From: Nemertoderma westbladi
Lineage: Eukaryota > Xenacoelomorpha > Nemertodermatida > Nemertodermatidae
Assembly: GCA_032718475.1 (NCBI GenBank)
Contig: JAUCBJ010005427.1
Coordinates: 1-64,000, forward strand
Direction of reading: 5' to 3'
DNA length: 64,000 nucleotides
Shown here: positions 44,200 to 57,600 of the stretch, piece after piece
Layout: the number at the start of each line of letters is the position of its first letter
How positions within the stretch are numbered: position 1 is the first letter of the stretch
Program-made: the position numbers and the translations under genes
The notes under the pieces: model-generated
What the model was told of the DNA's origin: nothing
Databases searched by the model: none
The model's input: the letters and a program-made list of their open reading frames with translations, nothing else

Positions 44200-46842
44200 T
44201 ATTTTTCAACACTCGATATTTTTCAACACTCGATATTTTTCAACACTCGATATTTTTCAACACTCGATATTTTTCAACACTCGATATTTTTCAACACTCG
44301 ATATTTTTCAACACTCGATATTTTTCAACACTCGATATTTTTCAACACTCGATATTTTTCAACACTCGATATTTTTACTCTCGATATTTTTCAACACGCG
44401 TTATTTTTACACTCGATATTTTTCAACACTCGATATTTTTCAACACTCGATATTTTTCAACACTCGATATTTTTCAACACTCGATATTTTTACTCTCGAT
44501 ATTTTTCAACACTCGATATTTTTCAACACTCGTTATTTTTACACTCGATATTTTTCAACACTCGATGAGGGATATTTTTCAACACTCGATATTTTTCAAC
44601 ACTCGATATTTTTCAACACTCGATATTTTTCAACACTCGATATTTTTCAACACTCGCGATATTTTTCAACCATCGATATTTTTCAACACTCGATATTTTT
44701 CAACACTCGATATTTTTCAACACTCGATATTTTTCAACACTCGATATTTTTCAACACTCGATATTTTTCAACACTCGATATTTTTCAACACTCGATATTT
44801 TTCAACACTCGATATTTTTCAACACTCGATATTTTTCCAACACTCGATATTTTTCAACACTCGATATTTTTCAACACTCGATATTTTTCAACACTCGATA
44901 TTTTTCAACACTCGATATTTTTCAACACTCGATATTTTTACTCTCGATATTTTTCAACTCTCGATATTTTTCAACACTCGATATTTTTCAACACTCAATA
45001 TTTTTACTCTCGATATTTTTCAACACTCGATATTTTTCAACACTCGATATTTTTTAACTCTCGATATTTTTACACTCGATATTTTGCAACACTCGATATT
45101 TTTATTCTCGATATTTTTCAACACTCGATATTTTTCAACACTCGATATTTTTCAACACTCGATATTTTTCAACACTCGATATTTTTCAACACTCGATATT
45201 TTTACTCTCGATATTTTTCAACTCTCGATATTTTTCAACACTCGATATTTTTCAACACTCAATATTTTTACTCTCGATATTTTTCAACACTCGATATTTT
45301 TCAACACTCGATATTTTTTAACTCTCGATATTTTTACACTCGATATTTTGCAACACTCGATATTTTTACTCTCGATATTTTTCAACACTCGATATTTTTA
45401 CTCTCGATATTTTTCAACACTCGATATTTTGCAACACTCGATATTTTTACTCTCGATATTTTTCAACACTCGATATTTTTACTCTCGATATTTTTCAACA
45501 CTCGATATTTTTCAACACTCGATATTTTTCAACACTCGATATTTTTCAACACTCGATATTTTTCAACACTCGATATTTTTCAACACTCGATATTTTTACT
45601 CTCGATATTTTTCAACACTCGATATTTTTCAACACTCGATATTTTTCAACACTCGATATTTTTCAACACTCGATATTTTGCAACACTCGATATTTTTACT
45701 CTCGATATTTTTCAACACTCGATATTTTTACTCTCGATATTTTTCAACACTCGATATTTTTCAACACTCGATATTTTTCAACACTCGATATTTTTCAACA
45801 CTCGATATTTTTCAACACTCGATATTTTTCAACACTCGATATTTTTACTCTCGATATTTTTCAACACTCGATATTTTTCAACACTCGATATTTTTCAACA
45901 CTCGATATTTTTCAACACTCGATATTTTTCAACACTCGATATTTTTACTCTCGATATTTTTCAACACTCGATATTTTTCAACACTCGATATTTTTCAACA
46001 CTCGATATTTTTCAACACTCGATATTTTTCAACACTCGATATTTTTCAACACTCGATATTTTTCAACACTCGATATTTTTCCAACACTCGATATTTTTCA
46101 ACACTCGATATTTTTCAACACTCGATATTTTTCAACACTCGATATTTTTCAACACTCGATATTTTTCAACACTCGATATTTTTACTCTCGATATTTTTCA
46201 ACTCTCGATATTTTTCAACACTCGATATTTTTCAACACTCGATATTTTTCAACACTCGATATTTTTCAACACTCAATATTTTTACTCTCGATATTTTTCA
46301 ACACTCGATATTTTTCAACACTCGATATTTTTTAACTCTCGATATTTTTACACTCGATATTTTGCAACACTCGATATTTTTATTCTCGATATTTTTCAAC
46401 ACTCGATATTTTTCAACACTCGATATTTTTTAACTCTCGATATTTTTACACTCGATATTTTGCAACACTCGATATTTTTACTCTCGATATTTTTCAACAC
46501 TCGATATTTTTACTCTCGATATTTTTCAACACTCGATATTTTTCAACACTCGATATTTTTCAACACTCGATATTTTTCAACACTCGATATTTTTCAACAC
46601 TCGATATTTTTCAACACTCGATATTTTTCAACACTCGATATTTTTACTCTCGATATTTTTCAACACTCGATATTTTGCAACACTCGATATTTTTACTCTC
46701 GATATTTTTCAACACTCGATATTTTTACTCTCGATATTTTTCAACACTCGATATTTTTCAACACTCGATATTTTTCAACACTCGATATTTTTCAACACTC
46801 GATATTTTTCAACACTCGATATTTTTACTCTCGATATTCTTC
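44200..46842 (+). repeat. 15/17-bp satellite, right arm
   Basis: Units GATATTTTTCAACACTC (17 bp) and GATATTTTTACTCTC (15 bp). The orientation switch lies at 44182-44223, where an 18-bp arm (from AAAAATATCGAGTGTTGA) mirrors itself around a 6-bp spacer. A composite block with TATTTTTTAACTCTCG and TATTTTGCAACACTCG variants recurs near 45040, 45300, and 46320 and 46425, showing higher-order copying. Frames of up to 923 codons here are not genes. Confidence 0.95.
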
Positions 46843-47063
46843 ACCATTACCAAACAATAATTACAATAATGTAATTAAATATATAAGTAGCCAACTTTGT
46901 ATCATTTTGTAGCTTCGCTTGTAATACGTTGGATTTCACCACATTAGGTGGGACTGGACTCTCTATTCTATTTATTTTGATTTAGTGTATTAATATTTAA
47001 TTAGCTGTGATTTTGATACCGGTGCGGTAGTGATTTGTATTTCAATATATTGTATAAATGAAA
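46843..47063. other. AT-rich spacer between two satellites
   Basis: Unique sequence; nothing recognised. Confidence 0.6.
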
Positions 47064-48062
47064 AATTCCAACTTACACGATGCCACGGAATATAGTGTGT
47101 AATTCCAACTTACACGATGCCACGGAATATAGTGTGTAATTCCAACTTACACGATGCCACGGAATATAGTGTGTAATTCCAACTTACACGATGCCACGGA
47201 ATATAGTGTGTAATTCCAACTTACACGATGCCACGGAATATAGTGTGTAATTCCAACTTACACGATGCCACGGAATATAGTGTGTAATTCCAACTTACAC
47301 GATGCCACGGAATATAGTGTGTAATTCCAACTTACACGATGCCCCGGAATATAGTGTGTAATTCCAACTTACACGATGCCCCGGAATATAGTGTGTAATT
47401 CCAACTTACACGATGCCACGGAATATAGTGTGTAATTCCAACTTACACGATGCCACGGAATATAGTGTGTAATTCCAACTTACACGATGCCACGGAATAT
47501 AGTGTGTAATTCCAACTTACACGATGCCACGGAATATAGTGTGTAATTCCAACTTACACGATGCCACGGAATATAGTGTGTAATTCCAACTTACACGATG
47601 CCACGGAATATAGTGTGTAATTCCAACTTACACGATGCCACGGAATATAGTGTGTAATTCCAACTTACACGATGCCACGGAATATAGTGTGTAATTCCAA
47701 CTTACACGATGCCACGGAATATAGTGTGTAATTCCAACTTACACGATGCCACGGAATATAGTGTGTAATTCCAACTTACACGATGCCACGGAATATAGTG
47801 TGTAATTCCAACTTACACGATGCCACGGAATATAGTGTGTAATTCCAACTTACACGATGCCCCGGAATATAGTGTGTAATTCCAACTTACACGATGCCCC
47901 GGAATATAGTGTGTAATTCCAACTTACACGATGCCACGGAATATAGTGTGTAATTCCAACTTACACGATGCCACGGAATATAGTGTGTAATTCCAACTTA
48001 CACGATGCCACGGAATATAGTGTGTAATTCCAACTTACACGATGCCACGGAATATAGTGTGT
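47064..48062. repeat. 37-bp minisatellite, exactly 27 copies by spacing
   Basis: The unit contains CTTACACGATGCCACGGAAT and ATAGTGTGTAATTCC. The spacing from the first to the last unit is 999 bp, 27 times 37. Copies are almost identical; the only frequent change is GCCCCGG for GCCACGG, which occurs in two adjacent units near 47341-47385 and again near 47859-47900. That repetition suggests a 14-unit (518-bp) higher-order duplication. Confidence 0.96.
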
Positions 48063-48660
48063 AATTCAAATTCAATGACACAGTTTTAATTTAGCGCCAT
48101 TGCTATTTGAGATAGCTTGTGTTACTTCAGTACCTAATGAAATTAAAATTAATACATATGTTTTCTAAATTAATTAATTACATATCATAATTACATATGA
48201 TTACGTAAATAAAGTTATTTTCGGTAAAGTAAACTTATCATTCGAGGTTAAGACCCCTAGATCCCTTCCTATAATAAATGTATATTAAATAGGTTGAAAG
48301 AGCATCGACGTATAAAAGGTTTGCAGGTAATTTGAGCAAAATCCATTCACACACCCAAAAGTTATTATAATTGAATGGATGCGTGACTAGCCCCACATCG
48401 TGCACCCACCCTCGCTCTGGTCAGGTTATCGATACCGCAACCTTGCCGGTAATGGATATCGGGACTCAACGGTGGAGCTATGCCGTTGTCGTCTCACATT
48501 TTTTCCTATGGCTACTCCCTGTATACCAAATGACAGTATTGCTCCCTCGCGGGGAGGTAAGATTTGTACCGGATACTCGCTGCAGGTTGACCCCTGTCCT
48601 AATGGGGTATAATTTACCAAAAAGTTTAGATATATATATGAAGTTCGAAACTTAATTAAA
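48063..48660. other. Unique DNA between the 37-bp and 29-bp arrays
   Basis: A GC-richer segment at about 48370-48620 contains a 94-codon frame with no recognised domain and frames of similar length on both strands, so it is not called a gene. It may be an unidentified dispersed repeat. Confidence 0.5.
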
Positions 48661-51600
48661 ATTTAATTATAGTATAGTATATCGGGTCTGGTGTAGCTAA
48701 TTATAGTATCTCTGGTCTGGTGTAGCTAATTATACTATATCGGGTCTGGTGTAGCTAATTATAGTATCTCGGGTCTGGTGTAGCTAATTATAGTATCTCT
48801 GGTCTGGTGTAGCTAATTATACTATATCGGGTCTGGTGAAGCTAATTATAGTATATCGGGTCTGGTGTAGCTAATTATAGTATCTCGGGTCTGGTGTAGC
48901 TAATTATAGTATCTCTGGTCTGGTGTAGCTAATTATAGTATCTCGGGTCTGGTGTAGCTTATTATAGTATATCGGGTCTGGTGTAGCTAATTATAGTATC
49001 TCGGGTCTGGTGTAGCTAATTATAGTATATCGGGTCTGGTGTAGCTAATTATAGTATCCCGGGTCTGGTGTAGCTAATTATAGTATCTCGGGTCTGGTGT
49101 AGCTTATTATAGTATATCGGGTCTGGTGTAGCTAATTATAGTATCTCGGGTCTGGTGTAGCTAATTATAGTATCTCGGTCTGGTGTAGCTAATTATAGTA
49201 TCTCGGGTCTGGTGTAGCTAATTATAGTATATCGGGTCTGGTGTAGCTAATTATAGTATCTCGGGTCTGGTGTAGCTAATTATAGTATCTCTGGTCTGGT
49301 GTAGCTAATTATAGTATCTCGGGTCTGGTGTAGCTTATTATAGTATATCGGGTCTGGTGTAGCTAATTATAGTATCTCGGGTCTGGTGTAGCTAATTATA
49401 GTATCTCGGGTCTGGTGTAGCTAATTATAGTATCTCGGGTCTGGTGTAGCTAATTATAGTATCTCGGGTCTGGTGTAGCTTATTATAGTATATCGGGTCT
49501 GGTGTAGCTAATTATAGTATCTCGGGTCTGGTGTAGCTAATTATAGTATCTCGGGTCTGGTGTAGCTTATTATAGTATATCGGGTCTGGTGTAGCTTATT
49601 ATAGTATATCGGGTCTGGTGAGCTAATTATAGTATCTCGGGTCTGGTGTAGCTAATTATAGTATCTCTGGTCTGGTGTAGCTAATTATAGTATATCGGGT
49701 CTGGTGTAGCTAATTATAGTATCTCGGGTCTGGTGTAGCTAATTATAGTATATCGGGTCTGGTGTAGCTAATTATAGTATATCGGGTCTGGTGTAGCTAA
49801 TTATAGTATATCGGGTCTGGTGTAGCTAATTATAGTATCTCGGGTCTGGTGTAGCTAATTATAGTATCTCGGGTCTGGTGTAGCTAATTATAGTATCTCG
49901 GGTCTGGTGTAGCTAATTATAGTATCTCGGGTCTGGTGTAGCTAATTATAGTATAGTATATCGGGTCTGGTGTAGCTAATTATAGTATCTCTGGTCTGGT
50001 GTAGCTAATTATAGTATATCGGGTCTGGTGTAGCTAATTATAGTATCTCGGGTCTGGTGTAGCTAATTATTGTATCTCTGGTCTGGTGTAGCTAATTATA
50101 GTATATCGGGTCTGGTGTAGCTGATTATAGTATCTCGGGTCTGGTGTAGCTAATTATAGTATCTCGGGTCTGGTGTAGCTAATTATAGTATATCGGGTCT
50201 GGTGTAGCTAATTATAGTATATCGGGTCTGGTGTAGCTAATTATAGTATATCGGGTCTGGTGTAGCTGATTATAGTATCTCGGGTCTGGTGTAGCTAATT
50301 ATAGTATCTCGGGTCTGGTGTAGCTAATTATAGTATCTCGGGTCTGGTGTAGCTAATTATTGTATCTCTGGTCTGGTGTAGCTAATTATAGTATATCGGG
50401 TCTGGTGTAGCTAATTATAGTATCTCGGGTCTGGTGTAGCTGATTATTGTATCTCTGGTCTGGTGTAGCTAATTATAGTATATCGGGTCTGGTGTAGCTA
50501 ATTATAGTATATCGGGTCTGGTGTAGCTAATTATAGTATCTCGGGTCTGGTGTAGCTGATTATAGTATCTCGGGTCTGGTGTAGCTAATTATAGTATATC
50601 GGATCTGGTGTAGCTAATTATAGTATCTCTGGTCTGGTGTAGCTAATTATAGTATATCGGGTCTGGTGTAGCTGATTATAGTATCTCGGGTCTGGTGTAG
50701 CTAATTATAGTATCTCGGGTCTGGTGTAGCTAATTATAGTATCTCGGGTCTGGTGTAGCTAATTATTGTATCTCTGGTCTGGTGTAGCTAATTATAGTAT
50801 ATCGGGTCTGGTGTAGCTAATTATAGTATCTCGGGTCTGGTGTAGCTGATTATTGTATCTCTGGTCTGGTGTAGCTAATTATAGTATATCGGGTCTGGTG
50901 TAGCTAATTATAGTATATCGGGTCTGGTGTAGCTAATTATAGTATCTCGGGTCTGGTGTAGCTGATTATAGTATCTCGGGTCTGGTGTAGCTAATTATAG
51001 TATATCGGATCTGGTGTAGCTGATTATAGTATCTCGGGTCTGGTGTAGCTAATTATAGTATCTCGGGTCTGGTGTAGCTAATTATAGTATCTCGGGTCTG
51101 GTGTAGCTAATTATTGTATCTCTGGTCTGGTATAGCTAATTATAGTATATCGGGTCTGGTGTAGCTAATTATAGTATATCGGGTCTGGTGTAGCTAATTA
51201 TAGTATATCGGGTCTGGTGTAGCTAATTATAGTATATCGGGTCTGGTGTAGCTAATTATAGTATCTCGGGTCTGGTGTAGCTAATTATAGTATATCGGGT
51301 CTGGTGTAGCTAATTATAGTATATCGGGTCTGGTGTAGCTAATTATAGTATATCGGGTCTGGTGTAGCTAATTATAGTATCTCGGGTCTGGTGTAGCTAA
51401 TTATAGTATCTCGGGTCTGGTGTAGCTAATTATAGTATCTCGGGTCTGGTGTAGCTGATTATTGTATCTCTGGTCTGGTGTAGCTAATTATAGTATATCG
51501 GGTCTGGTGTAGCTAATTATAGTATATCGGGTCTGGTGTAGCTAATTATAGTATCTCTGGTCTGGTGTAGCTAATTATAGTATATCGGGTCTGGTGTAGC

Positions 51601-54600
51601 TGATTATAGTATCTCGGGTCTGGTGTAGCTAATTATAGTATCTCGGGTCTGGTGTAGCTAATTATAGTATCTCGGGTCTGGTGTAGCTAATTATTGTATC
51701 TCTGGTCTGGTGTAGCTAATTATAGTATATCGGGTCTGGTGTAGCTAATTATAGTATATCGGGTCTGGTGTAGCTAATTATAGTATATCGGGTCTGGTGT
51801 AGCTAATTATAGTATATCGGGTCTGGTGTAGCTAATTATAGTATATCGGGTCTGGTGTAGCTAATTATAGTATATCGGGTCTGGTGTAGCTAATTATAGT
51901 ATCTCGGGTCTGGTGTAGCTAATTATAGTATATCGGGTCTGGTGTAGCTAATTATAGTATCTCGGTTCTGGTGTAGCTAATTATAGTATATCGGGTCTGG
52001 TGTAGCTAATTATAGTATATCGGGTCTGGTGTAGCTAATTATAGTATATCGGGTCTGGTGTAGCTAATTATAGTATCTCGGGTCTGGTGTAGCTAATTAT
52101 AGTATATCGGGTCTGGTGTAGCTAATTATAGTATATCGGGTCTGGTGTAGCTAATTATAGTATATCGGGTCTGGTGTAGCTAATTATAGTATCTCGGGTC
52201 TGGTGTAGCTAATTATAGTATCTCGGGTCTGGTGTAGCTAATTATAGTATCTCTGGTCTAGTGTAGCTAATTATAGTATATCGGGTCTGGTGTAGCTAAT
52301 TATAGTATATCGGGTCTGGTGTAGCTAATTATAGTATCTCGGGTCTGGTGTAGCTAATTATAGTATATCGGGTCTGGTGTAGCTAATTATAGTATATCGG
52401 ATCTGGTGTAGCTGATTATAGTATCTCGGGTCTGGTGTAGCTAATTATAGTATCTCGGGTCTGGTGTAGCTAATTATAGTATCTCGGGTCTGGTGTAGCT
52501 AATTATTGTATCTCTGGTCTGGTATAGCTAATTATAGTATATCGGGTCTGGTGTAGCTAATTATAGTATATCGGGTCTGGTGTAGCTAATTATAGTATAT
52601 CGGGTCTGGTGTAGCTAATTATAGTATATCGGGTCTGGTGTAGCTAATTATAGTATCTCGGGTCTGGTGTAGCTAATTATAGTATATCGGGTCTGGTGTA
52701 GCTAATTATAGTATATCGGGTCTGGTGTAGCTAATTATAGTATCTCGGGTCTGGTGTAGCTAATTATAGTATCTCGGGTCTGGTGTAGCTAATTATAGTA
52801 TCTCGGGTCTGGTGTAGCTGATTATTGTATCTCTGGTCTGGTGTAGCTAATTATAGTATATCGGGTCTGGTGTAGCTAATTATAGTATCTCTGGTCTGGT
52901 GTAGCTAATTATAGTATATCGGGTCTGGTGTAGCTGATTATAGTATCTCGGGTCTGGTGTAGCTAATTATAGTATCTCGGTTCTGGTGTAGCTAATTATA
53001 GTATATCGGGTCTGGTGTAGCTAATTATAGTATCTCGGGTCTGGTGTAGCTAATTATAGTATATCGGGTCTGGTGTAGCTAATTATAGTATATCGGGTCT
53101 GGTGTAGCTAATTATAGTATCTCGGGTCTGGTGTAGCTAATTATAGTATCTCGGGTCTGGTGTAGCTAATTATAGTATCTCGGGTCTGGTGTAGCTGATT
53201 ATTGTATCTCTGGTCTGGTGTAGCTAATTATAGTATATCGGGTCTGGTGTAGCTAATTATAGTATCTCGGGTCTGGTGTAGCTAATTATAGTATCTCGGG
53301 TCTGGTGTAGCTAATTATAGTATATCGGGTCTGGTGTAGCTGATTATAGTATCTCGGGTCTGGTGTAGCTAATTATAGTATCTCGGGTCTGGTGTAGCTA
53401 ATTATAGTATATCGGGTCTGGTGTAGCTAATTATAGTATATCGGGTCTGGTGTAGCTAATTATAGTATCTCGGGTCTGGTGTAGCTAATTATAGTATATC
53501 GGGTCTGGTGTAGCTAATTATAGTATATCGGGACTGGTGTAGCTAATTATAGTATCTCTGGTCTGGTGTAGCTAATTATAGTATATCGGGTCTGGTGTAG
53601 CTGATTATAGTATCTCGGGTCTGGTGTAGCTAATTATAGTATCTCGGGTCTGGTGTAGCTAATTATAGTATCTCTGGTCTGGTGTAGCTAATTATAGTAT
53701 ATCGGCTCTGGTGTAGCTAATTATAGTATCTCTGGTCTGGTGTAGCTAATTATAGTATCTCGGGTCTGGTGTAGCTGATTATAGTATCTCGGGTCTGGTG
53801 TAGCTAATTATAGTATATCGGGTCTGGTGTAGCTGATTATTGTATCTCTGGTCTGGTGTAGCTAATTATAGTATCTCGGGTCTGGTGTAGCTAATTATTG
53901 TATCTCTGGTCTGGTGTAGCTAATTATAGTATATCGGGTCTGGTGTAGCTAATTATAGTATATCGGGTCTGGTGTAGCTAATTATAGTATATCGGGTCTG
54001 GTGTAGCTAATTATAGTATATCGGGTCTGGTGTAGCTAATTATAGTATATCGGGTCTGGTGTAGCTAATTATAGTATCTCGGGTCTGGTGTAGCTAATTA
54101 TAGTATATCGGGTCTGGTGTAGCTAATTATAGTATATCGGGTCTGGTGTAGCTAATTATAGTATCTCGGGTCTGGTGTAGCTAATTATAGTATCTCGGGT
54201 CTGGTGTAGCTAATTATAGTATCTCGGGTCTGGTGTAGCTAATTATAGTATCTCGGGTCTGGTGTAGCTGATTATTGTATCTCTGGTCTGGTGTAGCTAA
54301 TTATAGTATCTCGGGTCTGGTGTAGCTAATTATAGTATCTCGGGTCTGGTGTAGCTAATTATAGTATCTCGGGTCTGGTGTAGCTGATTATTGTATCTCT
54401 GGTCTGGTGTAGCTAATTATAGTATATCGGGTCTGGTGTAGCTAATTATAGTATCTCGGGTCTGGTGTAGCTAATTATAGTATCTCGGGTCTGGTGTAGC
54501 TAATTATAGTATATCGGGTCTGGTGTAGCTGATTATAGTATCTCGGGTCTGGTGTAGCTAATTATAGTATCTCGGGTCTGGTGTAGCTAATTATAGTATA

Positions 54601-57600
54601 TCGGGTCTGGTGTAGCTAATTATAGTATATCGGGTCTGGTGTAGCTAATTATAGTATCTCGGGTCTGGTGTAGCTAATTATAGTATATCGGGTCTGGTGT
54701 AGCTAATTATAGTATATCGGGTCTGGTGTAGCTAATTATAGTATCTCTGGTCTGGTGTAGCTAATTATAGTATATCGGGTCTGGTGTAGCTGATTATAGT
54801 ATCTCGGGTCTGGTGTAGCTAATTATAGTATCTCGGGTCTGGTGTAGCTAATTATAGTATCTCTGGTCTGGTGTAGCTAATTATAGTATATCGGCTCTGG
54901 TGTAGCTAATTATAGTATCTCTGGTCTGGTGTAGCTAATTATAGTATCTCGGGTCTGGTGTAGCTGATTATAGTATCTCGGGTCTGGTGTAGCTAATTAT
55001 AGTATATCGGGTCTGGTGTAGCTGATTATTGTATCTCTGGTCTGGTGTAGCTAATTATAGTATCTCGGGTCTGGTGTAGCTAATTATTGTATCTCTGGTC
55101 TGGTGTAGCTAATTATAGTATATCGGGTCTGGTGTAGCTAATTATAGTATATCGGGTCTGGTGTAGCTAATTATAGTATATCGGGTCTGGTGTAGCTAAT
55201 TATAGTATATCGGGTCTGGTGTAGCTAATTATAGTATATCGGGTCTGGTGTAGCTAATTATAGTATCTCGGGTCTGGTGTAGCTAATTATAGTATATCGG
55301 GTCTGGTGTAGCTAATTATAGTATCTCGGTTCTGGTGTAGCTAATTATAGTATCTCGGGTCTGGTGTAGCTAATTATAGTATATCGGGTCTGGTGTAGCT
55401 AATTATAGTATCTCGGGTCTGGTGTAGCTAATTATAGTATATCGGGTCTGGTGTAGCTAATTATAGTATATCGGGTCTGGTGTAGCTAATTATAGTATAT
55501 CGGGTCTGGTGTAGCTAATTATAGTATATCGGGTCTGGTGTAGCTAATTATAGTATATCGGGTCTGGTGTAGCTAATTATAGTATCTCGGGTCTGGTGTA
55601 GCTAATTATAGTATATCGGGTCTGGTGTAGCTAATTATAGTATATCGGGTCTGGTGTAGCTAATTATAGTATATCGGGTCTGGTGTAGCTAATTATAGTA
55701 TATCGGGTCTGGTGTAGCTAATTATAGTATCTCGGGTCTGGTGTAGCTAATTATAGTATATCGGGTCTGGTGTAGCTAATTATAGTATATCGGGTCTGGT
55801 GTAGCTAATTATAGTATATCGGGTCTGGTGTAGCTAATTATAGTATCTCGGGTCTGGTGTAGCTAATTATAGTATATCGGGTCTGGTGTAGCTAATTATA
55901 GTATCTCGGGTCTGGTGTAGCTAATTATAGTATATCGGGTCTGGTGTAGCTAATTATAGTATATCGGGTCTGGTGTAGCTAATTATAGTATATCGGGTCT
56001 GGTGTAGCTAATTATAGTATATCGGGTCTGGTGTAGCTAATTATAGTATCTCGGGTCTGGTGTAGCTAATTATAGTATATCGGGTCTGGTGTAGCTAATT
56101 ATAGTATCTCGGGTCTGGTGTAGCTAATTATAGTATCTCGGGTCTGGTGTAGCTAATTATAGTATCTCGGGTCTGGTGTAGCTGATTATTGTATCTCTGG
56201 TCTGGTGTAGCTAATTATAGTATCTCGGGTCTGGTGTAGCTAATTATAGTATATCGGGTCTGGTAGAGCTAATTATAGTATAGTATCTCTGGTCTGGTGT
56301 AGCTAATTATAGTATATCGGGTCTGGTGTAGCTAATTATAGTATCTCTGGTCTGGTGTAGCTAATTATAGTATCTCGGATCTGGTGTAGCTAATTATAGT
56401 ATATCGGGTCTGGTGTAGCTAATTATAGTATATCGGGTCTGGTGTAGCTAATTATAGTATCTCTGGTCTGGTGTAGCTAATTATAGTATATCGGCTCTGG
56501 TGTAGCTAATTATAGTATATCGGGTCTGGTAGAGCTAATTATAGTATATCGGGTCTGGTGTAGCTAATTATAGTATCTCGGGTCTGGTGTAGCTAATTAT
56601 AGTATCTCGGGTCTGGTGTAGCTAATTATAGTATCTCGGGTCTGGTGTAGCTAATTATAGTATCTCTGGTCTGGTGTAGCTAATTATAGTATCTCGGGTC
56701 TGGTGTAGCTAATTATAGTATATCGGGTCTGGTGTAGCTAATTATAGTATCTCGGGTCTGGTGTAGCTAATTATAGTATCTCTGGTCTGGTGTAGCTAAT
56801 TATAGTATCTCGGGTCTGGTGTAGCTAATTATAGTATATCGGGTCTGGTGTAGCTAATTATAGTATATCGGGTCTGGTGTAGCTAATTATAGTATATCGG
56901 GTCTGGTGTAGCTAATTATAGTATCTCGGGTCTGGTGTAGCTAATTATAGTATCTCTGGTCTGGTGTAGCTAATTATAGTATCTCGGGTCTGGTGTAGCT
57001 AATTATAGTATATCGGGTCTGGTGTAGCTAATTGTAGTATATCGGGTCTGGTGTAGCTAATTATAGTATATCGGGTCTGGTGTAGCTAATTATAGTATAT
57101 CGGGTCTGGTGTAGCTAATTATAGTATCTCGGGTCTGGTGTAGCTAATTATAGTATCTCGGTTCTGGTGTAGCTAATTATAGTATCTCGGTTCTGGTGTA
57201 GCTGATTATAGTATCTCTGGTCTGGTGTAGCTAATTATAGTATATCGTGTCTGGTGTAGCTAATTATAGTATCGCGGGTCTGGTGTAGCTAATTATAGTA
57301 TCTCGGGTCTGGTGTAGCTTATTATAGTATATCGGGTCTGGTGTAGCTAATTATAGTATCTCGGGTCTGGTGTAGCTAATTATAGTATCTCTGGTCTGGT
57401 GTAGCTAATTATAGTATCGCGGGTCTGGTGTAGCTAATTATAGTATCGCGGGTCTGGTGTAGCTAATTATAGTATCTCGGGTCTGGTGTAGCTTATTATA
57501 GTATATCGGGTCTGGTGTAGCTAATTATAGTATCTCGGGTCTGGTGTAGCTAATTATAGTATCTCTGGTCTGGTGTAGCTAATTATAGTATCGCGGGTCT

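Noticed and set aside
43299-46912. Frames of up to 923 codons with FSTLDIFQHSIFFNTRY-like repeats on both strands
   Set aside because: Periodicity of the 15/17-bp satellite; three frames remain open at once and the orientation switch does not affect them.
48371-48655. 94-codon plus-strand frame and overlapping frames
   Set aside because: Frames of similar length are open on both strands in the same GC-richer segment and none has a known motif.
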